Positions 1-5,677 of a stretch of 7,708 nucleotides of DNA are shown one piece after another. This stretch comes from Deltaproteobacteria bacterium (GTDB lineage: Bacteria > Desulfobacterota > DSM-4660 > Desulfatiglandales > Desulfatiglandaceae): contig JAGHDR010000175.1 of NCBI GenBank assembly GCA_021159825.1, forward strand, positions 1 to 7,708, written 5' to 3'. Made by a program: the position numbers and the translations under genes. The notes beneath the pieces were generated by a model. It was not told where the DNA came from, searched no databases, and was given only the letters and a program-made list of their open reading frames with translations. Numbering within the stretch: position 1 is the stretch's first letter; each line of letters opens with the position of its first letter.

Positions 1-459
1 AATCAGGATGCTCGGGGCAAAAAACAGTAAATGAGGCAACCCCAGATCGTCAATGCCGGTGCGCGGCAGCTTTTCCAAACAATCCTTGAAGTCATAGGCC
101 AAATAGCCCAAAAGGCCTGCTTTCAGCGGAATCTGTTCACCATCAACGGCAAAATGATGCCGTTTGAGCAACGAACGGAGCAAATCCAGGGGCTCCCCGT
201 AGAACTTAGCGGTTCGACCGTCCGCGTCAAGAGTGGTTGTGCGATGCCTGGAAGAAAAGGTTAACCAGGGGAAAACGCCCAGAATGTGATATCGAGCGCA
301 ATCCAACTCACCGCCGCTCATTAGAAGAACGGTTCCGGGCAAATCGGAAAAATGGTCGGCAAAGTCGATAAAGCGCTCTTTCAGTTCAAGAAACCCCGTG
401 TCAACTTCTATGATTTTTCCCGAATGTTCCAGTAGTTCGTCCAAAGTGCTATCGTCCAT
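1..459 (-). CDS. pabB: Aminodeoxychorismate synthase component I, N-terminal part (truncated by window edge)
   Basis: Seen: an open minus-strand frame of 153 codons from ATG at 459 to the window edge with no stop. The start is preceded by GGAGAGG about 4 bases upstream and lies inside the end of pabA (11-base overlap), so translation of the two is probably coupled. Residues near the end read GYLAYDFKDCLEKLPRT followed by DDLGLPHLLFF, the style of the N-terminal domain of the PabB/TrpE chorismate-binding family. Known: PabB uses ammonia from PabA to convert chorismate to 4-amino-4-deoxychorismate, the precursor of p-aminobenzoate in folate synthesis, in the cytoplasm. The family is usually about 450 residues or more, so only about a third is visible and the catalytic chorismate-binding domain lies outside. 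An anthranilate synthase (TrpE) role is possible, but the visible N-terminal block reads more like PabB and there is no trp gene next to it. Confidence 0.8.
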   Translation of the reverse strand, partial: MDDSTLDELLEHSGKIIEVDTGFLELKERFIDFADHFSDLPGTVLLMSGGELDCARYHILGVFPWLTFSSRHRTTTLDADGRTAKFYGEPLDLLRSLLKRHHFAVDGEQIPLKAGLLGYLAYDFKDCLEKLPRTGIDDLGLPHLLFFAPSILI

Positions 460-1063
460 GGTTCCTCTCCAATGCCGCATGCAATGGGCCTGTTCGCAAA
501 AAATTTTCCACCAAATCGAACCCCCGCTCACTCAAAAAACTTTCCGGATGAAACTGGACCCCGTGCAGCGGGAAGCGACGGTGAGATATGCCCATGATCA
601 CATTGTCTTCGGTGCGTGCTGTGATCATGAGTTCCTTTTTCAGAGCCGAAGTATCGGGTTCAACCATCAGGGAATGATATCTTGCGACGGTAAGCGGCGA
701 CGGCATGCCGTGAAAAATCCTCCGTCGATGATGATACACTTCACTGGTTTTGCCATGGACCGGTTTATTCGCCCGAACGGTTTTTCCCATGAAGACCTCA
801 TTGATACACTGCATCCCCAGGCAAACACCCAATATCGGTATCCGGCGGTAGAACCGGTTGATCAGCATCTTGGAAACACCCGCGTGTGCGGGATCTTTCG
901 GTCCGGGGCTGATCAGAATATACGCCGGGTTGATCGCTGCCGCCTGATCAAGATCAATGCAATCGCAACGGTGTACCCGAATGTCAAGGTCATATCGGCG
1001 AAACATCTGAATTAGGTTGTATGTAAACGAATCATAATTGTCGATAACCAGCATGGTTGCCAT
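449..1063 (-). CDS. pabA: Aminodeoxychorismate/anthranilate synthase glutamine amidotransferase subunit
   Basis: A 204-residue class I glutamine amidotransferase, full length for PabA/TrpG. Seen: the N-terminus MLVIDNYDSFTYNL, the oxyanion-type loop ISPGPKDP (residues 51-58; Lys where Gly is commonest), the nucleophile motif GVCLGMQ with Cys81, the conserved RYHSL (129-133), and FHPES with His172 and Glu174 completing the triad. Known: the subunit hydrolyses glutamine and channels ammonia to its chorismate-binding partner, here the overlapping pabB. In many bacteria one such subunit serves both folate and tryptophan synthesis, so the product could be shared with a distant TrpE. The start at 1063 is chosen because GGGAGG lies 5 bases upstream (1069-1074) and the family motif begins 4 residues in. 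The frame stays open to 1195, but that extension crosses a terminator hairpin and has no family similarity. Expression is probably controlled by that hairpin. Confidence 0.9.
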   Translation of the reverse strand: MATMLVIDNYDSFTYNLIQMFRRYDLDIRVHRCDCIDLDQAAAINPAYILISPGPKDPAHAGVSKMLINRFYRRIPILGVCLGMQCINEVFMGKTVRANKPVHGKTSEVYHHRRRIFHGMPSPLTVARYHSLMVEPDTSALKKELMITARTEDNVIMGISHRRFPLHGVQFHPESFLSERGFDLVENFLRTGPLHAALERNHGR

Positions 1064-1076
1064 GGTAACCTCCCAT

Positions 1077-1114
1077 AAAAAAACGGCCACCCGCTCTGAG
1101 TCTGGGTGGCCGTT
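1077..1114 (-). terminator. Rho-independent terminator in the pabA leader (attenuator candidate)
   Basis: A perfect 11-base inverted repeat, AACGGCCACCC (1114-1104 on the minus strand) and GGGTGGCCGTT (1092-1082), with an 11-base loop. It runs directly into seven T residues (1083-1077). The T-run occurs only on the minus strand, so it works toward pabA. It ends 3 bases before the pabA Shine-Dalgarno, and no minus-strand gene lies upstream for it to terminate. The best reading is a transcription attenuator controlling pabA-pabB; the end of a short leader-derived RNA is the alternative. Confidence 0.8.
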
Positions 1115-1161
1115 GCCTATAGCATAACTCGTTATTTTAAGTCCTTCGCTGATCAGCATCC

Positions 1162-1171
1162 AGCGGCGACC
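1162..1171 (-). promoter_or_regulatory. Possible antiterminator arm in the pabA leader
   Basis: On the minus strand this stretch reads GGTCGCCGCT and can pair with AACGGCCACC, the first ten bases of the terminator's 5' arm (1114-1105), at 8 of 10 positions. That would compete with terminator formation, as expected of an attenuator. It is about 47 bases upstream of the hairpin. The match is short and imperfect, so this is suggestive only. No leader peptide rich in Trp codons, no T-box sequence and no known riboswitch was recognised in the leader. Confidence 0.3.
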
Positions 1172-1191
1172 GATTTCATACCTTGAATTCT

Positions 1192-1220
1192 CCAATAACC
1201 CGAATTACGGTAACGGTCAA
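1192..1220 (-). promoter_or_regulatory. Candidate promoter for pabA-pabB
   Basis: On the minus strand, TTGACC (1220-1215, 5 of 6 to the sigma-70 -35 consensus) is followed after 17 bases by TATTGG (1197-1192, weak -10, 3 of 6). It would give a leader of roughly 120 bases that contains the terminator hairpin. The poor -10 keeps confidence low. Confidence 0.3.
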
Positions 1221-1238
1221 GGAAAATCTTGATTTTCC
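1221..1238. repeat. Short perfect palindrome next to the candidate pabA -35 box
   Basis: GGAAAATC and GATTTTCC separated by TT form an 8-2-8 dyad. It directly abuts the candidate -35 hexamer (1215-1220) of the minus-strand promoter. It could be a repressor or activator site, but it could also be chance. Confidence 0.3.
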
Positions 1239-1558
1239 CTGTAGTTCCTTTATTCCGAACCGAAGGAATTTAACGCATGAAGCCCTAATTAACGGATCTC
1301 TTGAATCGGGAGTGAGGTTCTATGTGGGGCCTATCAATCCGCCTTTGTTCTGATGATGGCATGGTCATTAGCATCCGCCATTCTCATCTGTTTTTCAAAG
1401 GAGACTTATTGCCGGCAAATGGTCAAAACTGATTAGGATTCCAACAGATTATATCTTTTCATATTGAACCGACAGGTGTTTTGAACCATAAAATCCAACC
1501 ACTGAGGCATTTATTCAGGCTTATTTAACCATTTTTTTTGGTTTTTTTGAAAAACACA
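1239..1558. other. Non-coding stretch between divergent units
   Basis: No convincing gene on either strand. The right part is AT-rich, with two T-runs one after the other (1532-1539 and 1542-1548) just upstream of the lipoprotein promoter candidate. They could act as an UP-like or bent element. A weak AACC/GGTT hairpin surrounds the first T-run. No tRNA or known riboswitch was recognised. Confidence 0.5.
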
Positions 1559-1588
1559 TTGACCTATGGTGTAATAATCAGGCAGAAT
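1559..1588 (+). promoter_or_regulatory. Candidate promoter for the VWA-OmpA lipoprotein
   Basis: TTGACC (1559-1564) is followed after 18 bases by CAGAAT (1583-1588, 4 of 6 to the -10 consensus). AT-rich T-runs lie just upstream. It would give a 5' leader of about 110 bases. The spacing and -10 are not ideal. Confidence 0.35.
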
Positions 1589-1706
1589 AGAGTTTGTTGG
1601 TGTTTTCACAGCTCAAATGTTCAGGGATGAAGCCGTACTATTGCCCAACAAATAGGCGGTCAAAACATAAATAGGGCTTTTTGCTCAAAAATTCTAAGGA
1701 GGAAGA

Positions 1707-2879
1707 ATGATGAAAAGAAACAGCTTTTGGATGGTTCTCTTGTTTGGACTGCTGGCTTTGCTTCTGGCTGCCTGTGCCACCACAAAGCCATTGGCCCCGT
1801 TTAATGCCGTTGACCTGAACCCCATGTTGACAAGCGGAGACTATGTGCTCAAAGCCAATAATTTTACGGTCATCCTTGATAAATCCGGGTCCATGGGTGA
1901 AATCTACAAAGGAAAACAAAAACTGGATTGCGCCAGAGACCTGGCCAGCGCTTTTAACCACACGGTTCCCAATGCGAACCTCACGGGCGCACTCAGGATG
2001 TTTGGGAAGAAAGCGAATGTGCAGCCGCCGGGAACGGATCTTCTTTGGGGTCCGGCCGCCCAAGACGCAGCCGCACTGGACGCGGGTCTGAACCAAGTCG
2101 GATTCAGCAACGGCGACAGCCCCTTGAACCTGGCGCTGGATGCCGCAGCCCAGGATTTCAAATCCGCTCAGGGCAACATCGCGGTTGTTATTTTTACGGA
2201 CGCCAACGAGGAAGTCATGAACTATGATGCGGTCAAAAAATCCGTCATGAACCTCAAAAGCCAGTTTGGCGACAGAATCTGCATCTATCCCGTGCTGATC
2301 GGCGCCGACCAGGAAGCCGCCAAGTTTCTGGCTCAGGTTGCGGATGACGGCGGATGCGGCTTCATGGTGAAGGGCGCGGACATCGCCTCCGGCAAAGGCA
2401 TGGCCGATTTCGTAGCGAAGGTCTTTCTGCAGAAAGCGCCGGTCGTGGAAATAGTCTGTGTGGATGATGACGGCGACCTCGTTTGCGCCGAACTGGACAA
2501 ATGCCCGGGAACACCTAAAGGCGCCAAAGTCAACAAATTCGGATGCTGGGTACTGGGAGATGTACTCTTTGACTTTGACAAATACAACGTCAAGCCTCAA
2601 TACTACCGGTTCCTGGATGATGCCGCCAGGGTATTCGAGATGAACCCCTCCATCAAAGTGGAGATTCAGGGAAATACCGATAATATCGGCACAGCCAAGT
2701 ACAATATGAAGCTCTCCCTGGAGCGTGCAAAATCCGTCATGCATTATCTGGTCAACAAGGGCGTGGCTAAGGACAGATTGGCTGTCAGAGGCTTTGGGTT
2801 TTCGCGTCCCGTCGCCACCAATGACACGGACGAAGGTCGCGCACTGAACAGGCGGGTTGAACTGACGCCCATGCCGTAA
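1707..2879 (+). CDS. Lipoprotein with von Willebrand A domain, Ca-type linker and OmpA-like peptidoglycan-binding domain
   Basis: 390 residues. Residues 1-22 are a lipoprotein signal peptide ending LLLAAC with Cys23 as the lipidation site; Ala24 suggests outer-membrane delivery. Residues about 53-245 are a VWA domain with the metal-site motif DKSGS (Asp58, Ser60, Ser62), Ser138 in GDSPL where Thr is usual, and Asp165 in FTDANEE. Residues 251-281 are rich in Asp and Cys (CVDDDGDLVC, then DKCPGTPKGA), resembling a thrombospondin type-3 calcium repeat. Residues about 285-390 are an OmpA C-terminal domain with the peptidoglycan-binding pair Asp325 and Arg340 (15 apart, as in E. coli OmpA) and NRRVEL near the end. 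Inferred role: an envelope protein anchored in the outer membrane and bound to peptidoglycan, presenting a metal-dependent adhesion or scaffold domain in the periplasm. Its partner is unknown. AAGGAGG at 1696-1702 supports the start; the adjacent ATG at 1710 has equally good spacing. The gene stands alone and ends at a strong hairpin. Confidence 0.88.
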   Translation: MMKRNSFWMVLLFGLLALLLAACATTKPLAPFNAVDLNPMLTSGDYVLKANNFTVILDKSGSMGEIYKGKQKLDCARDLASAFNHTVPNANLTGALRMFGKKANVQPPGTDLLWGPAAQDAAALDAGLNQVGFSNGDSPLNLALDAAAQDFKSAQGNIAVVIFTDANEEVMNYDAVKKSVMNLKSQFGDRICIYPVLIGADQEAAKFLAQVADDGGCGFMVKGADIASGKGMADFVAKVFLQKAPVVEIVCVDDDGDLVCAELDKCPGTPKGAKVNKFGCWVLGDVLFDFDKYNVKPQYYRFLDDAARVFEMNPSIKVEIQGNTDNIGTAKYNMKLSLERAKSVMHYLVNKGVAKDRLAVRGFGFSRPVATNDTDEGRALNRRVELTPMP

Positions 2880-2921
2880 AACCGGTTCGGACGTTTTAAA
2901 CCATTAACTTTGATTAAACGT

Positions 2922-2958
2922 GGGGGCCGGGTATGATACCCGGTCCCCCTGTTATTTT
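2922..2958. terminator. Bidirectional terminator between convergent genes
   Basis: GGGGGCCGGGTA (2922-2933) pairs with TACCCGG-T-CCCCC (2937-2949) through a three-base loop, giving 12 base pairs with one bulged T. On the plus strand it is followed by TGTTATTTT, which suits the lipoprotein gene. It also lies just past the stop of the minus-strand stress protein gene, but there the following bases are less T-rich. Confidence 0.8.
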
Positions 2959-2959
2959 C

Positions 2960-3868
2960 TCATGCCTTGGGCCGCACGGAGAGAACCGGACAGGGCGCCT
3001 GCCGGACAACACGGTCCGTGGTTGACCCCACCAACAGTGACTCCATCACACTGTGCCCCCGAACGCCCAGAACAATCAAATCCATTTTATTCACCACAGC
3101 GTATTTCGTGAGCTCATCGGAAGGATGTCCCGCCAGAAGCAGGGTTTCCGGTGTACACCATTGTTTTGCCTCCTCCGGCACCATACCATTCAGTTTCCAG
3201 GTCAGCTTCTCCCGCAACCCTTCCCGATCCAAATCGGCCGAACCCGCCTGTTGGGTCAGCATGTCCTTATAAACCGTCGGTTCAAGCACATGGGCCAGAT
3301 ATAATTCCGTTTGGAACTCCTGTGCCAGACTGATCCCATACTGTACGGCAAGGTCCGAATCGGCGGAAAAATCACACCCCACCAGAATTCTCCTGAGTCT
3401 CATTTCAGCCATCACGGGGGCCGCCGGATCCCTTTCCAGGCTTCGCACAATATACATGGGACAGGGGAGTGTCCGCATTAAACGCTCCGTCACCGATCCC
3501 AGGATCAACCGCTTCAACCCGGATCGGCCGTGGGTGGCGGACACCACCAGATCTGCTCCCTTTTCTTTGGCGATCCGGGTAATTTCATCAGCCGTATGCC
3601 CGACCGATGTCAGTGATTCCCAATCAATATCCGTATCGCCGATCAAATCCTGCAGGTGCTCGTGCGCATATTCCCTAATTTTGGATTCCAGCATCAACGG
3701 GTCCGAAAAACCCTCGCCATACATGGCAACCGATGACAAATCAATCACATGGCATAAATAGAGTTTAGCACTGAACTCTTTGGCCAGGGCAACCGCAAAC
3801 GGAACCGCGCGATTTGAAAAATCTGAAAAATCGGTGGTGCAAACAACGGTGTTGATATTGACTTTCAT
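2960..3868 (-). CDS. Tandem-domain universal stress protein (UspA family)
   Basis: 302 residues built of two Usp domains, about 1-147 and 157-302. Both begin with the beta-strand and Asp that contact ATP (TTDFSDFS with Asp13; VGCDFS with Asp166). The second domain has the full nucleotide-binding pattern G-2X-G-9X-G-S (Gly268, Gly271, Gly281, Ser282). The first has the common variant in which the first Gly is Ala (Ala111, Gly114, Gly124, Ser125). Both halves therefore look able to bind ATP, and neither shows signs of decay. Each ends with a PCP motif followed by a last beta-strand, as usual for the family. Known: tandem Usp proteins are cytoplasmic and act in survival under stress or growth arrest; substrates are usually undefined. 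The ATG at 3868 has a GGGGG stretch about 7 bases upstream. The gene lies 170 bases downstream of the small unknown gene on the same strand. Confidence 0.9.
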   Translation of the reverse strand: MKVNINTVVCTTDFSDFSNRAVPFAVALAKEFSAKLYLCHVIDLSSVAMYGEGFSDPLMLESKIREYAHEHLQDLIGDTDIDWESLTSVGHTADEITRIAKEKGADLVVSATHGRSGLKRLILGSVTERLMRTLPCPMYIVRSLERDPAAPVMAEMRLRRILVGCDFSADSDLAVQYGISLAQEFQTELYLAHVLEPTVYKDMLTQQAGSADLDREGLREKLTWKLNGMVPEEAKQWCTPETLLLAGHPSDELTKYAVVNKMDLIVLGVRGHSVMESLLVGSTTDRVVRQAPCPVLSVRPKA

Positions 3869-3933
3869 GGCAAACCCCCTTTCTCATGTTTCTCTTAAAT
3901 GAGCCTTTATTGAACCTGCCGACAAAATTTTGA

Positions 3934-3973
3934 GCAACCGGCGATTCCTCGTAAATGGAGAACCACCGGTTGC
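3934..3973 (-). terminator. Inverted repeat between the small unknown gene and the stress protein gene
   Basis: GCAACCGG (3934-3941) and CCGGTTGC (3966-3973) form an 8-base stem with a 24-base loop. On the minus strand it lies 66 bases past the stop of the 97-residue gene and is followed by TCAAAATTTTG rather than a clean T-run. It may be a weak terminator, a processing stem or a regulatory dyad upstream of the stress protein gene. Confidence 0.3.
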
Positions 3974-4038
3974 CGGAGCCACCTTTAACCGAAAACTAAA
4001 CATTTTCCCGAAGCATCAATGGATTACAACTTCCATTC

Positions 4039-4332
4039 CTATACTTCGTGGTAAACCGGCTTTTCCATTTCTGAAAAAGGAAAATTATAAAAAACGTTAT
4101 GTCCGTTGTAGTCCATCACCCGTAAATCATCTGATTGTCTGAGGTCCCCCATAACCACGTCATAATGCTTGCCATATTTCTTCTTGACGCTTTCCATCGG
4201 GACCTCGGATGCAATGAATTTGTTGATCCCCTTAGCTGCCAATTTTGCCACAAATTTTCCATCCTTGAAAGATTCGTAACTGGTTAAAATCAGAATCGGA
4301 CCGGTACCTCCAAAAATAATTCCTGCTTTCAT
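4039..4332 (-). CDS. Small soluble protein of unknown function
   Basis: 97 residues from an ATG with an excellent Shine-Dalgarno (GGAAGGAGG, about 6 bases upstream), so it is very likely translated. I cannot assign a function. The sequence opens with a hydrophobic strand and a Gly-rich turn (MKAGIIFGGTGPILILTSYE). It continues through charged helix-like stretches (FKDGKFVAKLAAKGINKF and the VKKKYGKHYDVV region) and ends rich in aromatic residues (VFYNFPFSEMEKPVYHEV). There is no signal peptide, no clear membrane segment and no Cys, so it is probably cytosolic, perhaps a small alpha/beta fold. From memory it resembles short conserved hypothetical proteins in sulfate-reducing bacteria; I could not verify this. 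It lies between a transporter gene and a stress protein gene on the same strand but is separated from each by more than 160 bases, so shared regulation is uncertain. Confidence 0.75.
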   Translation of the reverse strand: MKAGIIFGGTGPILILTSYESFKDGKFVAKLAAKGINKFIASEVPMESVKKKYGKHYDVVMGDLRQSDDLRVMDYNGHNVFYNFPFSEMEKPVYHEV

Positions 4333-4395
4333 GACAATTCCTCCTTCCTACGGTTAAAGGCGGCGGTTACCCTAAAAATCTTCCATTTGCCATTG

Positions 4396-4415
4396 GTTTT
4401 TTCTTATGAAAAAAC
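4396..4415. repeat. AT-rich hairpin upstream of the small unknown gene
   Basis: GTTTTTTC (4396-4403) and GAAAAAAC (4408-4415) form a perfect 8-base stem with loop TTAT, 64 bases before the start of the minus-strand 97-residue gene. Too AT-rich for a strong terminator; it could be part of the promoter region. Chance is possible. Confidence 0.3.
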
Positions 4416-4461
4416 ATTGGGCAGCCTACCCTTTGGATCTTACCACAAAACCCAAAACCAC

Positions 4462-4482
4462 GTCAATTCCTACAGAATTGAC
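4462..4482 (-). terminator. Candidate terminator of the AEC transporter gene
   Basis: GTCAATTC and GAATTGAC form a perfect 8-base stem with a 5-base loop, 33 bases past the transporter stop. On the minus strand it is followed by GTGGTTTTGGGTTTTG, a T-rich but interrupted tract. The stem is AT-rich, so termination may be partial. Confidence 0.4.
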
Positions 4483-4515
4483 AGGCATATTCAAAAAGGC
4501 GCTTCAAAAACAACA

Positions 4516-5439
4516 TCAGGAAACAAAAGCCAGCCAGAACATGAACGTTCCTGCGGAAAGAATGGTGCAGAGGGAAATGGTCGCATTGGCGAAATCAGGA
4601 TCCCCATTCATTTCCTTGGCCATCACATACGTTACCGTTGCAGTGGGGGATGCCAACAAAATGATCCCCGGTAAATAGTCCCCTGAAGCAAGATTTAGAG
4701 ATTTAAATATTATCAGACCCATACAGGGAAGAGCAATCAATTTCAACATACATGCCAGTAGAATAAACCCCATTTTGGCTCGCATGAATGAAAAGGAAAT
4801 GGAACCGCCGATAATCAGCAGGGCCAGGGGAAGGGCAAGGCTGCTCAATATATCCAGACTCCTGCCGATGACCAGCGGAACAGGAATGACAAAAATGGAA
4901 AATAACATTCCGGCAACAGCGGAAATGATCACCGGATTCCCGAGAATGGTCAGGCCCATGGCCCGCAGGCTCTGGGAATGACTTCGAACGTCGCTTGAAT
5001 AGACCTGAAGTACCAGGACCGCCAGAAGATTCTGAACCAGTATCACAAAAGAGGCAATGATACTGGCCCGGGCAAGCCCCTGAGCCCCCAAAAAATAGTA
5101 GGCCACCGCAAAACCGACATAGCCCAGATTGCCGTGAAAAGTGGTCTGGATAAAGGTTCCCCGTTGTCCGCGCCTCAAACGAAACATTAAACAGACACCC
5201 CACGCCACGGCAAAGACGATAACCAGCGCCAACAGGGTTCCCATCACGACCTGAAGATCAAATTCCGCATGAAAGTCGGTTTTGGACAGGGCCCGGAATA
5301 TCATGGCCGGAATTGCCAGATAGAAGACCAGCCGGTTTGCCGGCCCCAGAAATGAGGCAGGCAAAAATCCACGCATCCCGGCAAACCAGCCTAAGACAAT
5401 GAGCACAAAGATGGGAATGATGGTATTGATGATATGCAT
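4516..5439 (-). CDS. AEC-family (auxin efflux carrier-like) membrane transporter
   Basis: 307 residues from ATG at 5439, nearly all hydrophobic segments. About ten membrane spans in two halves can be drawn, as expected for the AEC/bile-acid-transporter fold. Family landmarks are the broken-helix region GNLGYVGFA in the first half and ASPTATVTYVMAKEMNGD near the end, plus NPVIISAVAG in the middle. Known: bacterial AEC members export or exchange small organic acids such as malate or malonate, or amino-acid-like compounds, across the inner membrane; substrate cannot be read from the sequence. A TTG at 5448 would add three residues; neither start has a good Shine-Dalgarno, so weak or controlled translation is possible. 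The gene is divergent from aspS, with 238 bases between the start codons. Confidence 0.85.
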   Translation of the reverse strand: MHIINTIIPIFVLIVLGWFAGMRGFLPASFLGPANRLVFYLAIPAMIFRALSKTDFHAEFDLQVVMGTLLALVIVFAVAWGVCLMFRLRRGQRGTFIQTTFHGNLGYVGFAVAYYFLGAQGLARASIIASFVILVQNLLAVLVLQVYSSDVRSHSQSLRAMGLTILGNPVIISAVAGMLFSIFVIPVPLVIGRSLDILSSLALPLALLIIGGSISFSFMRAKMGFILLACMLKLIALPCMGLIIFKSLNLASGDYLPGIILLASPTATVTYVMAKEMNGDPDFANATISLCTILSAGTFMFWLAFVS

Positions 5440-5451
5440 GGAAAACAATTT

Positions 5452-5465
5452 AACCGTTTACGGTT
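5452..5465. promoter_or_regulatory. Small dyad at the AEC translation start region
   Basis: AACCGT and ACGGTT separated by TT form a 6-2-6 palindrome 12 bases upstream of the transporter ATG, where a Shine-Dalgarno would be expected. It could be an operator or a small mRNA hairpin. Confidence 0.25.
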
Positions 5466-5546
5466 TCCAGTTATAAATCCTCAAATTGTAACGTATCATT
5501 CCGATTCTCATGGTGCAATGATTCAAAAAAAAGAATTCACCCACGG

Positions 5547-5575
5547 TTGACTAAAAAAAGCATCTAAACTATAAG
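5547..5575 (+). promoter_or_regulatory. Sigma-70-type promoter for aspS-gatC
   Basis: TTGACT (5547-5552, 5 of 6) and TATAAG (5570-5575, 5 of 6) are separated by exactly 17 bases, with an A-rich spacer. It is the clearest promoter in the window. Transcription would begin near 5582, leaving a leader of about 95 bases that holds only a small AAGGA/TCCTT hairpin. No T-box or terminator was seen in it. Confidence 0.75.
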
Positions 5576-5677
5576 AAAAGATTTTATTCGGTTAATTTAA
5601 GGATCTTCCTTACAAATTACGACTCGAGCATAGTGGCCTACATCAACTAAGCGGGTAAAAACAGCCAGGGGATTTTG

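Noticed and set aside
398..1015. Plus-strand open frame of 205 codons
   Set aside because: It is antisense to pabA and the start of pabB, both supported by catalytic or family motifs; its own product resembles nothing.
1064..1195. N-terminal extension of pabA by 44 residues
   Set aside because: It runs through the terminator hairpin and T-run, has no family similarity, and the ATG at 1063 has a strong Shine-Dalgarno at the right distance.
1322..1432. 36-codon plus-strand frame MWGLSIRLCSDDG... with GAGG upstream
   Set aside because: Very short, spacing only 4 bases, no recognisable features; not enough to call a gene.
1638..2744. Minus-strand open frame of 368 codons
   Set aside because: It is antisense to the lipoprotein gene, which has a signal peptide, intact domains and a strong ribosome-binding site.
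4406..4678. Plus-strand frame of 90 codons
   Set aside because: It overlaps the end of the transporter gene in antisense and its likely hairpin terminator; no ribosome-binding site and no similarity seen.
5485..5490. TACAAT on the minus strand as a -10 box for the transporter
   Set aside because: Good hexamer but no acceptable -35 at 16-18 bases, so not listed as a promoter.
5582..5677. T-box or other riboswitch in the aspS leader
   Set aside because: The leader is short, has only a 5-base hairpin, and shows neither a T-box consensus nor a terminator.
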